From positions 1 through 40,865 of the forward strand of contig CANRVD010000022.1 in assembly GCA_947643145.1 (NCBI GenBank): a stretch of DNA of 40,865 nt, written 5' to 3'. Below, one piece after another: positions 1 to 8,190 of the stretch (positions are counted from its first letter, which is position 1; the number at the start of each line of letters is the position of its first letter). The notes below the pieces were generated by a model that saw only the letters and a program-made list of their open reading frames with translations, did no database searches and had not been told where the DNA came from. Both the position numbers and the translations under genes were made by a program. The DNA is from an uncultured bacterium. GTDB taxonomy: Bacteria; Bacillota; Clostridia; Lachnospirales; Lachnospiraceae.

Positions 1-50
1 TTACAGTAAAAGTGGTGTTTGTTCACAATTTATTCACTCATGCGTTTGTC

Positions 51-74
51 CTGATTGTCAGTATTTACAATCAG
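51..74. repeat. Short perfect hairpin in the left flank
   Basis: CTGATTGT (51-58) and ACAATCAG (67-74) form an 8-bp stem with an 8-nt loop, immediately left of the larger palindrome at 78-171. No U-run follows on either strand, so it does not look like an intrinsic terminator. Nothing coding was seen in 1-242. Confidence 0.4.
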
Positions 75-77
75 TAC

Positions 78-171
78 GTTACGATTCACAGCTAAATCAA
101 AAAAATAATCAGACTCATTCGTGCAAATACGGTATGTCTGATGATTTCAAAATTTAGCTTTGAATCATAAC
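78..171. repeat. Palindromic intergenic element, GTTAC-ATTCACAGC family (copy 1)
   Basis: Imperfect inverted repeat. The left arm (78-97) begins GTTACGATTCACAGC and pairs with the right arm (152-171) at 18 of 20 positions. A second stem inside uses AATCAGAC (107-114) and GTCTGATGATT (136-146). The outer arm closely matches the 15-bp end of the element at 11521-11683, so the two belong to one family. No target duplication is visible at the edges. It lies upstream of the DUF378 gene; whether it is transcribed is unknown. Confidence 0.7.
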
Positions 172-226
172 TTCAAGATGCATAATTTTTTCTTTTTAGT
201 GAAAAACTTACTCATATAAGTAACCA

Positions 227-258
227 GCGCATTGGAAATAATATGCGCAGAATGGAGG
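227..258 (+). promoter_or_regulatory. Hairpin joined to Shine-Dalgarno site of the DUF378 gene
   Basis: GCGCAT (227-232) pairs with ATGCGC (243-248), followed at once by AGAATGGAGG containing the ribosome binding site. Closely similar hairpin-plus-site arrangements precede mreC, rodA, plsY and the alcohol dehydrogenase gene on the minus strand. Confidence 0.45.
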
Positions 259-263
259 ATAAC

Positions 264-467
264 ATGAAAATACTTGATTATGTTTTACTTACTTTAGTAA
301 TCGTTGGTGCAATAAACTGGGGACTGATTGGATTCCTGCAATTCGATTTAGTCCGCGTACTTTTTGGCGATATGAGCATTCTCTCCCGCATTGTCTACGC
401 ACTTGTAGGAATTGGCGGGCTTTATGCCATTAGTTATTATGGCAGAATTGGCTGGAATAACCGCTAA
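264..467 (+). CDS. DUF378 small membrane protein (YuzA-like)
   Basis: A 67-residue protein with two hydrophobic segments, roughly residues 5-27 and 40-60, joined by a short loop with the usual N-W-G-L-I-G-F signature of DUF378. These are small integral membrane proteins found across Firmicutes; their function is not established. I chose the ATG at 264 because GGAGG (254-258) lies five bases before it. The in-frame ATG at 243 sits in the arm of a hairpin and has no ribosome site. This is the only gene in the window on the plus strand. It is convergent with the carboxypeptidase gene at its 3' side and ends at a clear terminator. No convincing -35/-10 pair was found upstream. Confidence 0.88.
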   Translation: MKILDYVLLTLVIVGAINWGLIGFLQFDLVRVLFGDMSILSRIVYALVGIGGLYAISYYGRIGWNNR

Positions 468-492
468 TATGCGATAACATTCCACTAAACAC

Positions 493-525
493 AAAAGCGC
501 ACTGGAAAAGTTCGGTGCGCTTTTT
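493..525. terminator. Bidirectional intrinsic terminator
   Basis: AAAAGCGCAC (493-502) pairs with GTGCGCTTTT (515-524) around a 12-nt loop. The stem is followed by T's on the plus strand and, read from the other side, by TTTTGTGTTT on the minus strand. It would end both the DUF378 transcript and the long minus-strand transcript arriving from the carboxypeptidase gene. Confidence 0.85.
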
Positions 526-637
526 ATGTTATTTAGGAAAGTTTTTAATATCTTTTGTTTGAAGAACACTGATTTTGTGCTTTTCTAGGTTAGATTTAGT
601 TCTACTTGGCATGGTTCTTTCATACATTAGTGGAACT

Positions 638-1630
638 TCAACCCTTTTCCTTGTTGGCCAGTTCCAGCAAATGATTCATCTGTATATACAAATCATCCCC
701 ACCCGCTGCCTTTAGGACAACCGACACAAAATGATTGTCTTTCTCATCCTTTGAATAGAGGATGAGGCAGGAGCCGGCATCATTCGTAGTTCCGGTCTTG
801 CCACCAAGTACGGTAATCCCTGCCGGAGCATCGGCGCGGCCAATTAAGTAGCGGTCTGTGGAAAGAAAATACAATTTTTTCTTTTTATTCTTTTTGTTTC
901 TGTATTTTGCAGTATAATCCGGCTGTTCCACAATTTTCATAAAGGTTTCATTCTTTGCCAGTTCATGGAAAACAAGATATAAATCATATGCTGTTGTATA
1001 GTGCTCTTTGTCATGAAGCCCATGCGGATTGACAAAATGGGAATGAACCGCACCAAGCCTCTGCATTTCCTGATTCATCATTTCAGCAAAAGAAGCCACG
1101 TCTCCTGCGATATGCTCAGCAATTGCAATCCCTGCATCATTACCAGAGCAGATTAAAAAGGAACAGAGCAAATCTTCTAATTTGATTTTGTCTCCTTCGT
1201 TAAACCCACATAACTTGGCACCGTATTCTGTAATATGGGAAGCGTTATAGCTCACCGTGACAGTATCTTCCAGATTCCCGTATTTTAAGGCAACAAGCGC
1301 TGTTACAATTTTCGTGATACTTGCCGGATAGACTTTTTTATAGATATTATGGGAGTATAACATGGTTCCTGAAGTATCATTAATCAGCAAAGACGCCTTT
1401 GCACGCATCACTGCGTCCTGTTCCACGGTCTGTTTCTTTCCCGGAATCACGCAGAGTTCTTTTGATAAATAGCCCGGTACCTCTGCCGTCACAGCAGTAT
1501 CTGCTATGGCTGGTGCCTCCACACGGTAGGAAAGCAATTCATTTTTCTGCGTCCCACATCCGGTAACTCCTGTCATAACAAGACAGCCTGCCACAACAAA
1601 GGAACATACCCTTTTACTCTTCATATTCAT
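638..1630 (-). CDS. D-alanyl-D-alanine carboxypeptidase, lipoprotein form (DacF/PBP5 type)
   Basis: Serine-type peptidase of family S11, which removes the terminal D-Ala from peptidoglycan pentapeptides. The three active-site motifs are present: S-I-T-K (Ser104), S-G-N (from Ser162) and K-T-G (from Lys278), counted from the ATG at 1630. The N-terminus is a lipoprotein signal with lipobox V-T-G-C, so the enzyme should be anchored on the outer face of the membrane. The length of 330 residues is short for the family and the usual C-terminal PBP5-C domain is missing or reduced. GAGGG lies five bases before the chosen ATG; an upstream in-frame GTG at 1636 has no ribosome site. The start overlaps the end of mgsA, so the two are translationally coupled. 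Confidence 0.88.
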   Translation of the reverse strand: MNMKSKRVCSFVVAGCLVMTGVTGCGTQKNELLSYRVEAPAIADTAVTAEVPGYLSKELCVIPGKKQTVEQDAVMRAKASLLINDTSGTMLYSHNIYKKVYPASITKIVTALVALKYGNLEDTVTVSYNASHITEYGAKLCGFNEGDKIKLEDLLCSFLICSGNDAGIAIAEHIAGDVASFAEMMNQEMQRLGAVHSHFVNPHGLHDKEHYTTAYDLYLVFHELAKNETFMKIVEQPDYTAKYRNKKNKKKKLYFLSTDRYLIGRADAPAGITVLGGKTGTTNDAGSCLILYSKDEKDNHFVSVVLKAAGGDDLYIQMNHLLELANKEKG

Positions 1631-2036
1631 CGGCACCCTCTTTTTTCACTAGTTCACGCCATTCCAAATCACCTCTGTCCAATGCTTTAATCAGCAGCTC
1701 CGCTGTTGCCAGATTAGTTGCGAATGGAATGTTATACGTGTCACACAAATGAATGACATTGTTGACATCTGGTTCATGGGACTTTGGTGAAAGCGGGTCC
1801 CTCAGAAAGAATACCATATCAATCTGATTGTGCTCAATCTGGGAAGCCAGTTGCTGCTCCCCTCCCAAATGTCCTGCCAGGTACTTGTGAACTGTCAGGT
1901 TCGTTACCTCCTCAATCAAACGCCCTGTTGTTCCGGTTGCATATATATCATGTTTCGTTAAGATTCCCCTATATGCAATCGCAAAGTTCTGCATTAAAAT
2001 TTTTTTTGCATCGTGTGCAATTAACCCAATATTCAT
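1614..2036 (-). CDS. mgsA: Methylglyoxal synthase
   Basis: Converts dihydroxyacetone phosphate to methylglyoxal and phosphate, a glycolysis overflow bypass. The 140-residue protein carries A-T-G-T-T-G-R-L, the F-F-x-R-D-P-L segment and the H-x-P-D motif of the family. Compared with E. coli MgsA (152 residues) the catalytic-base position Asp71 is Glu here (Glu60, in G-G-E-Q-Q) and Asp99 is also Glu (Glu88). The equivalents of Asp91, His98 and Asp101 are kept. The gene follows rodA by 31 bases and overlaps the carboxypeptidase start, so it is the second-to-last gene of the shape/division operon. The fold assignment is safe; full activity is not certain because of the Asp-to-Glu change. Confidence 0.9.
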   Translation of the reverse strand: MNIGLIAHDAKKILMQNFAIAYRGILTKHDIYATGTTGRLIEEVTNLTVHKYLAGHLGGEQQLASQIEHNQIDMVFFLRDPLSPKSHEPDVNNVIHLCDTYNIPFATNLATAELLIKALDRGDLEWRELVKKEGADEYEE

Positions 2037-2067
2037 TTTTGCCTTCCCCTTTCTTTTCCACCCAATA

Positions 2068-3303
2068 CTATAATTCCAAATCTAAATCAATGTTTGATGC
2101 TGGCGCATTTCCATTTACATTCCGCATAGAAAAACCACCCTTACTTGATTTTGCAGGCTGTATGCTGATATTCATAATCAGACCGATTCCTATCATGGAA
2201 GACAGCATGGAACTCAATCCATTACTGATAAATGGCAGTGGCAGACCTGTGTTTGGAAGAAGTAATGTAACGACACAGATATTGATAAATATCTGGAACA
2301 TGTACATAGATGCAACCCCAACTGCAATCATCCTTCCAAGATAGTCCTGCGACTGTTTTGCCACCATAAAACACTTGAATACAATAAACGCAAACAGAAA
2401 TAAAATAAGGCAGCAGCCTAAAAACCCAAATTCTTCTCCAATAACTGACCATACAAAGTCACTTTCATTTACCGATACAGAAGTATATGCTCTGGAAGCT
2501 CCCTCGCCTCCACCATCCTGCAAAAGCTTCCCCGAAAGCTCTCCTGCTGCAATCGCCCGAACCGAATGTACCTGCTGGTAATTAATATCCCCAGTGGGAT
2601 CATATACATCTGGATACAGCCAGCCCATAATACGTCTAAAATGGTATGGCTTTAAGATTTCTTTTTCCAAAAAGAAATTATTTGGCTGCTGGATATACCA
2701 GAACATCACTAATCCAAGCGGCAGCCCGACTGCAAGAACAGAACCTAAAATCTTATAACTCACCCCTGCCACTACCACCATAACTACCATAACAACAAGA
2801 ACTACTAAGCTGGTAGACAAATCCGGCTGTGACAGAATCAAAAATACCGGAACAATGGTTAGCGCCCCCACAATCACCAGAGTACTGAAATGGTTTAGCC
2901 GATTTCTTAGTTTTACAAATACCGTTGCCAGCGTAAGAATCAAAATAATTTTCATTAACTCCGAAGGCTGGAAGGTAATCGGCCCAAGCTCAATCCAGCG
3001 GTAGGCATCCGTGTTATTGTTTGTTCCCAGTGATGTATGGGTTGCAGCAGTAATCAAAAGCCCTACAAGATAATAAAGTATCGTAAACTTGCAAATAAAA
3101 TGATAGTCAAACACAGACAGAATTGCAACAATTATGATTCCAAGCCCCATTCCCATAAGCTGGTTCTGCATAAATCTGGTTCCATCCTCTTCCCCACCTG
3201 CTAACTTTACCGTAAATGCACTTAGCAGACACAAAAGAATCACGACTACCAACAATGAATAATTGTACTTTTTCCAATCATACTGCTTAATTTTGTTAAT
3301 CAT
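2068..3303 (-). CDS. rodA: Rod-shape SEDS glycosyltransferase RodA
   Basis: Polytopic SEDS-family protein (FtsW/RodA/SpoVE) of 411 residues, about ten hydrophobic segments. It polymerises lipid II into glycan strands in the elongasome together with a class B PBP; the partner here is the PBP2 five genes upstream. The segment with P-S-E-L-M-K, the T-S-L-V-V stretch and the late N-T-G-L-P-L-P-F-I-S-N-G motif are characteristic. I chose ATG at 3303 because GAGG lies five bases upstream; the longer frame to 3366 runs into the repeat leader. It could be FtsW or SpoVE by family alone, but the position in an mre/min cluster favours RodA. The C-terminal tail of about 35 residues is polar and asparagine-rich. 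Confidence 0.9.
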   Translation of the reverse strand: MINKIKQYDWKKYNYSLLVVVILLCLLSAFTVKLAGGEEDGTRFMQNQLMGMGLGIIIVAILSVFDYHFICKFTILYYLVGLLITAATHTSLGTNNNTDAYRWIELGPITFQPSELMKIILILTLATVFVKLRNRLNHFSTLVIVGALTIVPVFLILSQPDLSTSLVVLVVMVVMVVVAGVSYKILGSVLAVGLPLGLVMFWYIQQPNNFFLEKEILKPYHFRRIMGWLYPDVYDPTGDINYQQVHSVRAIAAGELSGKLLQDGGGEGASRAYTSVSVNESDFVWSVIGEEFGFLGCCLILFLFAFIVFKCFMVAKQSQDYLGRMIAVGVASMYMFQIFINICVVTLLLPNTGLPLPFISNGLSSMLSSMIGIGLIMNISIQPAKSSKGGFSMRNVNGNAPASNIDLDLEL

Positions 3304-3308
3304 GTTTT

Positions 3309-3336
3309 CCTCATCTCTGCGCTGTCTTTTGCGCAT
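3309..3336 (-). promoter_or_regulatory. GCGC hairpin joined to rodA Shine-Dalgarno site
   Basis: On the minus strand, TGCGCA and GCGC (plus-strand GCGC at 3331-3334 and 3319-3322) form a short stem directly followed by AGAGATGAGG, which holds the ribosome site of rodA. The same layout recurs at four other genes in this window. Confidence 0.4.
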
Positions 3337-3344
3337 AACGCAAT

Positions 3345-3397
3345 GTTTGTGTCTGTGCTGCGACACAAACTTGCCGAGTGAAAAATTTATTTTTCAC
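3345..3397 (-). repeat. Double-hairpin leader repeat upstream of rodA (copy A)
   Basis: Two adjacent hairpins. GTTTGTGTC (3345-3353) pairs with GACACAAAC (3362-3370), and GTGAAAAA (3378-3385) pairs with TTTTTCAC (3390-3397); the linker is TTGCC plus two bases. The arrangement and linker match the elements at 13008-13060 and 23589-23644. All three lie a short way upstream of a minus-strand start codon and point the same way relative to that gene. Confidence 0.65.
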
Positions 3398-3425
3398 ACT
3401 TTTTCCTATTCCACTTCACTGACTT

Positions 3426-3710
3426 CTATTTTCTGAAGTTTCTGGAACCTTCCTTAATTGGAATATTGGCCAGTAAAGCATTTACTACTCCAGACGAATC
3501 ATCAAGTTCTGTCTTTGTCACCTTGATGTCCAGTCCATCTGTATCAATATCCACATAGTTTGATATTACACGAATAATATCATTTTTCATTTGTTCCATC
3601 ACCTCCGGGGAACATACTGCCCTGTCCGAGGTAATTGCCACTTTCAGGCGGTTCTTTGCAATTTCTTTGCTGTTCTCAGAACTTCTAAAAAAATTAGTTA
3701 TAAAGCTCAT
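3426..3710 (-). CDS. minE: Cell division topological specificity factor MinE
   Basis: Stimulates MinD ATPase and drives its release from the membrane, confining division inhibition to the poles. The 94-residue protein has the amphipathic N-terminal membrane segment (M-S-F-I-T-N-F-F), the MinD-contact helix around K-N-R-L-K-V-A-I and the C-terminal dimerisation half with D-x-K-V-T. Length is typical. The start has GGAGAG upstream. The gene is 39 bases downstream of minD and last of the minC-minD-minE set. MinE-type oscillators occur in many Clostridia, in contrast with the DivIVA/MinJ system of Bacillus. Confidence 0.93.
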   Translation of the reverse strand: MSFITNFFRSSENSKEIAKNRLKVAITSDRAVCSPEVMEQMKNDIIRVISNYVDIDTDGLDIKVTKTELDDSSGVVNALLANIPIKEGSRNFRK

Positions 3711-3749
3711 TCTTACTCTCCATTTCTGTACATAATTACAACTTGTCTT

Positions 3750-4538
3750 CTACTTTTTAAAAATGGAAGCAAACTTCTTAAAGAAGCCCTGCGTCTCTTC
3801 CAAATCCAGATAAGGAACATCCTCTCCCAAAACACGTTTACAAACATTCATATATGCCCTGCCTGCCTTGGATTCCGAACCTACTAACGGCTCACCATTA
3901 TTCGTAGAAATAACAATCTGCTCATCATCAGGAACAACGCCAATCAAATCAATTGCAAGAATCTCTACCACATCATCGCTTGACATCATATTGCCCTCAC
4001 GTACCATATCGGTGCGCAGACGGTTTACAATTAAATGTGTCTGTCTGATTTCATTTGCTTCCAGTAAACCGATAATACGGTCTGCATCGCGGACAGCCGA
4101 TACCTCCGGTGTTGTAACAACCAGCGCGCGGTCAGCGCCTGCAATGGCATTTTTAAAGCCCTGCTCAATACCTGCCGGACAGTCAAGCAATATGTAATCA
4201 AATTCTTCTCTAAGCTCATTCGCTAACTTCTTCATCTGCTCAGGGCTGACGGAAGTTTTATCTTTCGTCTGGGCAGATGGAAGAAGATACAGGTTCGGAT
4301 AACGCTTGTCCTTAATCAATGCCTGCTTAATGCGGCAGTTATTTTCTACAACATCTACCAAATTATATACAATACGGTTTTCCAGTCCCATTACAACATC
4401 CAGATTACGAAGTCCTATATCTGTATCAATTAATACGACCTTTTTGCCAAGCATGGCAAGACCAGTACCTACGTTTGCTGTGGTAGTTGTCTTACCAACA
4501 CCTCCCTTTCCAGATGTAATAACGATTACTTGTCCCAT
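3750..4538 (-). CDS. minD: Septum site-determining ATPase MinD
   Basis: ParA/MinD-family ATPase of 262 residues that binds the membrane as an ATP dimer and recruits MinC. The deviant Walker A G-K-G-G-V-G-K-T spans residues 10-17, followed by the D-T-D-I-G-L-R-N-L-D segment. The last eleven residues, F-F-K-K-F-A-S-I-F-K-K, form the expected amphipathic membrane-targeting helix. AGGAGG lies upstream of the ATG. The gene sits between minC and minE; a 73-base gap separates it from minC and may carry a weak extra promoter. Confidence 0.95.
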   Translation of the reverse strand: MGQVIVITSGKGGVGKTTTTANVGTGLAMLGKKVVLIDTDIGLRNLDVVMGLENRIVYNLVDVVENNCRIKQALIKDKRYPNLYLLPSAQTKDKTSVSPEQMKKLANELREEFDYILLDCPAGIEQGFKNAIAGADRALVVTTPEVSAVRDADRIIGLLEANEIRQTHLIVNRLRTDMVREGNMMSSDDVVEILAIDLIGVVPDDEQIVISTNNGEPLVGSESKAGRAYMNVCKRVLGEDVPYLDLEETQGFFKKFASIFKK

Positions 4539-4585
4539 AACTTTGTTCCTCCTAAATAAGAATATATTTTCTTCCGATACGTTTC

Positions 4586-4591
4586 ATTGTA
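4586..4591 (-). promoter_or_regulatory. Possible extended -10 promoter before minD
   Basis: Minus-strand TGGTACAAT in the minC-minD gap has the TGn extension and a 5/6 match to TATAAT. No good -35 hexamer is present at 17 bases, so this is only a weak candidate for internal initiation of minD-minE-rodA. Confidence 0.25.
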
Positions 4592-4611
4592 CCAAAAAAC
4601 TCCAAAAAAAT

Positions 4612-5277
4612 CTATAACCGGATGTCGCCCATTACATCTTTGTCCAATGGCTCAATATAAATGTTTCCATTCTCCAAATAAGCAATCTTTGCTTCTTTTA
4701 ACTGCTTTTTCTTTGGCTTGTCCGGCGCCCTTGCAATCGTATCTGCAATACGGATTTGCATTGGTTCCATATCAAGTGCAACCACAAAAGCATTCTGGTT
4801 GCCTGCCGAGCCGGCATAAACCTTTCCTGTCAGGGAACCAAGAATAATGACATTCCCTTTTGAAATGACCTTTGCCCCTGCTTTCACATCCCCGATTATA
4901 ATAATACTGGTTTCAACATCTAAAACCTGTCCGGAACGCAGATTTCCCTTAAAAAACTGTCCCGTACTATAATCCTGTCTGGCAGTCTGGCGTTCCATTG
5001 TTGCGCGGAATGCCTGCTCTAGCTTTTCATCTTCTTCCATAATGCAGACAATGGACAGATTGCAGCTCTGCTCAATAATATCAATCATTTCTAACTTCTG
5101 CTCCTCCGAAAGCTTTTTCCCCTGAAAAGCAACTGCTTTCTGTGCTTCCCCCAAAAAAGCAGCAGATTCCTTGAATTTAGCTGCAACTGCTTTTTTTAAC
5201 ACATCATATTCCGCATCCTCTTTTAAGACAAGAATGATCCCTGATTTTGTTCCTTTAATTACTACCGTATCGTTCAT
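4612..5277 (-). CDS. minC: Septum site-determining protein MinC
   Basis: Inhibitor of FtsZ assembly, recruited to the membrane by MinD. The 221-residue protein has the N-terminal MinC domain (about 1-100) and the C-terminal beta-helix domain from about residue 112, with the typical run R-S-G-Q-V-L then G-D-V-K-A-G-A-x-V and G-N-V-I-I-L-G-S-L-x-G. I chose ATG at 5277 because GGAGGG lies just upstream; the longer frame to 5304 lacks a ribosome site. It begins 33 bases after the PBP2 stop, so it is in the same operon. Confidence 0.93.
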   Translation of the reverse strand: MNDTVVIKGTKSGIILVLKEDAEYDVLKKAVAAKFKESAAFLGEAQKAVAFQGKKLSEEQKLEMIDIIEQSCNLSIVCIMEEDEKLEQAFRATMERQTARQDYSTGQFFKGNLRSGQVLDVETSIIIIGDVKAGAKVISKGNVIILGSLTGKVYAGSAGNQNAFVVALDMEPMQIRIADTIARAPDKPKKKQLKEAKIAYLENGNIYIEPLDKDVMGDIRL

Positions 5278-5310
5278 GCTCCCTCCATTCTGTATTGCAT
5301 ACAATATACA

Positions 5311-8169
5311 CTAATCCATTGTATTTGTACTGGATTCAGGCATTTTAACCTTACCTGATACCTTCTTCTTATTTTTACTGAAATAATATTTATACACATC
5401 CCTTACTGTCTGTGCTGCATTGGATGATGCATATCCGTTAGGAATCAGACAGGTAACTGAAATTTCAGGATTTGCATATGGGGCATATGACATAAACCAC
5501 GCATGGTTTGCATGATATTCATTCTGCTGTGCCGTACCTGTCTTTCCTGCAACCTTCTTACTCAGACCTGCAAACATAGAAGAAATTGAACTACCGGCTC
5601 CATTTGCCACCCGGTACATTCCTTCATGGATATTATCCCAGGTTGAATCCTTAATCTCTACCTTGTTCCGTACCTTGGCTTTATTATTCAAAATCACTTT
5701 ACCATTGATATTTTTTACTTTATCAATCAATGTCAAATCATAGCAGGTACCGCCATTTGCTACTGTTGTAACATATCTGGCAATCTGTGCCGGTGCGTAG
5801 GCATGTGTAGCCTGTCCAATCGCTGCACGGACAATATCCGTTTTTGAGAACTGCGGTGTTGATTCAGATATCTCCACTCCTGATTTATCTGTCAGTCCAA
5901 ACATATCTGAATATTTCTCAAGCCTTGCAAGTCCCTTGGTATGGTTTACAGAACCATTCGACTTTCCGTAACCAAGCTCAAACCCTATATTGTAAAAGAA
6001 ATAGTTACAAGAGGCTTCGATTGCTGTTGAAACATGCAGGTTTCCATGTCCTGAACTTTTCCAGCACCGAGGCGGCTTCTCGCTTACCTTGTCAAATACA
6101 ACATGGTCATACACATTGGTACCTGGTGCCACAATTCCTTCCTCCAGAGCTGCAACGGCAGATACAATCTTATAGGTAGAACCAGGTGCAAGCTCCTGCT
6201 GTACGGTACGGTTTAACAACGGAGAAGAAGTTGCCTGTGTCAGATAATTATAAAAATAATCCGAATCTACCTGATTTGCCATCTTATTGTTATCGTAACT
6301 TGGATAACTGACCATCGCTTTGACTTTTCCGGTATTGACATCCGTTACAACCAAAGCCCCGGAGCAAGGCTCTAACCCCAAATCTCCCGGTGTAATCTCC
6401 AAATTTCTGATTTTCTTGATAATGAAAGAATACGGTGAAGTCAGCCCAAGCTTTAATTTTTCGTATTCTTCGGCATTATACTTGATGTCTCCCTGGTCAA
6501 AAAGGAGTAAGCAGCAGTCCCTTCCAGAAAGTTCATATTGATGAATCATATAACTGTAGACCATTTTGGGATATTTCGTATCATTTTCCAAAAGTTCCAT
6601 GCCATATGATACCAGTTTATTATAGATTTCTTCTACACTAAAGTACTGCTTGCCGATGTCTAACCTTCCAAGGTCAACCCAGCTCTTTGAAATTGCATAC
6701 TGTAAAAACTGGCTCAGGCTAATCTTCTTATCAACATACTTATTAAAAATGGCATCGGAAGAATCTACGTCATCTACCAAAATCGTTTTATCATCTTTTA
6801 ATGCCTGGTAAAAATAGTCCACAAATTCCGCCATAGAATCGGAAAGCTGCTTCTCTGTTATCTTACTATTCACTGACAGAATCTGTTTCATACGCTTCTT
6901 GATTTCTTTTGACTTCTGTTTGTATTTCTTATAGGTACTCTTTTCCAAAGGAGAAGCATCCTTATCGGTAAACCGGGAAGAGTCAATAATATTATTCTCA
7001 ATCAGTGCACTATATACATCATATATTGGAACCTTGATTTTAGATGCTGACTGTCCTTTAGAGCCGGCACTGGCACTGTTGTTAATATTGGCTATCAGGA
7101 CTCCGGCAATATGTTCCTCTAACAGCTTATAACACTCCTCCTGTATCTTGGAATCAATCGTAAGATAAATATCATTTCCCGCAATCGGTTCTTTTTCCCG
7201 TTCTGTACTCTCGATTCGATAGGTTGTTTCATTAATTGTCAGCTTTTCACGTCCTTTTTCACCACGCAGGTATTCTTCACAGGTGCTTTCCAAACCGGAA
7301 ATACCGATTTGGTCTGCTGTTGTATAAGATGTATTTGGGTCCTCCTCCTGAAGTTCAGCAAGCCTTTCCACAGAAACAGAACCAGTGTAACCGATAACAT
7401 GTGCAAAATATTTGCTTTTTTTATAGACACGGATGGAATCCTCCTCGATATCCACTCCGGGCATTTCATTATTACTTTCTTTAATTGCTGCCACCGTCTC
7501 ATCACATACATCCTGTGCCAGCACAATCGACTGGTGCTTTCGGAAACGGTTGATAAACATGGCATAGCGGACTGCCATAATCTGAAGCGTCATATCCTTG
7601 TCATATTTATCATCTATTAAAAACTTAGGGCTATCTGAACTGTCGTCAGAACGAAGAAATTCAAAAATGTCAGCCGCTGACATATCCCTTCTTTCCTGCG
7701 TCAGCTTTTCCACAGTAGTTCCAAATACTTCCGCCTTAAAACGCAGAAGGGTATTCCCACTAATTGTAAATTCCGGTACTCCTCTTTTGTCGTACTGGAT
7801 ATAGAATTCCAAAGAAAGCTTTTCCCCGGAACGCTCCAGAATTTTTATTAAATGATATATAATTTCGTTTTTCTGCTCTGATTTCAGGTTATCTGATTTT
7901 TCCGTAGCCGTATAGGTGACATTGTACGACAGTTTATTGTATGCCAGCAGCACACCATTGCAATCATATATATTACCTCTGGATGCCTTGATTGTTTTGG
8001 TTGCTTCTGTCCTCTTCGCAGCCTTACTAGCATAGTTATCCGTCTGCGCAATCTGAAGCTGGAACATACGGTTCATTAAAACAAAAAAAAGTAATACAAA
8101 GACAACCGCGATTGGCAGAAGTCTTGATTCAAAAAAATTTTGCAAATGTTCCTTAATCACATCTAACAT
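5311..8169 (-). CDS. Class B penicillin-binding protein 2, elongasome transpeptidase (long form)
   Basis: D,D-transpeptidase partner of RodA in lateral wall synthesis. One N-terminal membrane segment (about 18-36) is followed by a PBP dimerisation domain and the transpeptidase domain with S-T-Y-K (Ser664), S-C-N (from Ser720) and K-T-G (from Lys876). At 952 residues it is much longer than the 600-700 typical of PBP2. The extra length lies mainly before the transpeptidase domain, roughly residues 360-570, and is lysine- and aspartate-rich with helical character. GAGGTGA precedes the ATG. The mreD stop is 21 bases upstream. Position between mreD and minC supports the MrdA/PbpA role rather than a division PBP. 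Confidence 0.92.
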   Translation of the reverse strand: MLDVIKEHLQNFFESRLLPIAVVFVLLFFVLMNRMFQLQIAQTDNYASKAAKRTEATKTIKASRGNIYDCNGVLLAYNKLSYNVTYTATEKSDNLKSEQKNEIIYHLIKILERSGEKLSLEFYIQYDKRGVPEFTISGNTLLRFKAEVFGTTVEKLTQERRDMSAADIFEFLRSDDSSDSPKFLIDDKYDKDMTLQIMAVRYAMFINRFRKHQSIVLAQDVCDETVAAIKESNNEMPGVDIEEDSIRVYKKSKYFAHVIGYTGSVSVERLAELQEEDPNTSYTTADQIGISGLESTCEEYLRGEKGREKLTINETTYRIESTEREKEPIAGNDIYLTIDSKIQEECYKLLEEHIAGVLIANINNSASAGSKGQSASKIKVPIYDVYSALIENNIIDSSRFTDKDASPLEKSTYKKYKQKSKEIKKRMKQILSVNSKITEKQLSDSMAEFVDYFYQALKDDKTILVDDVDSSDAIFNKYVDKKISLSQFLQYAISKSWVDLGRLDIGKQYFSVEEIYNKLVSYGMELLENDTKYPKMVYSYMIHQYELSGRDCCLLLFDQGDIKYNAEEYEKLKLGLTSPYSFIIKKIRNLEITPGDLGLEPCSGALVVTDVNTGKVKAMVSYPSYDNNKMANQVDSDYFYNYLTQATSSPLLNRTVQQELAPGSTYKIVSAVAALEEGIVAPGTNVYDHVVFDKVSEKPPRCWKSSGHGNLHVSTAIEASCNYFFYNIGFELGYGKSNGSVNHTKGLARLEKYSDMFGLTDKSGVEISESTPQFSKTDIVRAAIGQATHAYAPAQIARYVTTVANGGTCYDLTLIDKVKNINGKVILNNKAKVRNKVEIKDSTWDNIHEGMYRVANGAGSSISSMFAGLSKKVAGKTGTAQQNEYHANHAWFMSYAPYANPEISVTCLIPNGYASSNAAQTVRDVYKYYFSKNKKKVSGKVKMPESSTNTMD

Positions 8170-8190
8170 ACGATTGTCACCTCACCTTCC

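Noticed and set aside
78..171. CRISPR-like repeats
   Set aside because: The repeated sequences in the window are palindromic intergenic elements spread over tens of kilobases, not regular direct repeats with spacers.
160..186. Promoter for the DUF378 gene (TTGAAT and CATAAT)
   Set aside because: The spacing is only 15 bases and the -10 match is poor, so I did not list it.
1784..2344. A 186-residue plus-strand open frame
   Set aside because: It lies opposite mgsA and rodA, both clearly real, and has no ribosome site or recognisable content.
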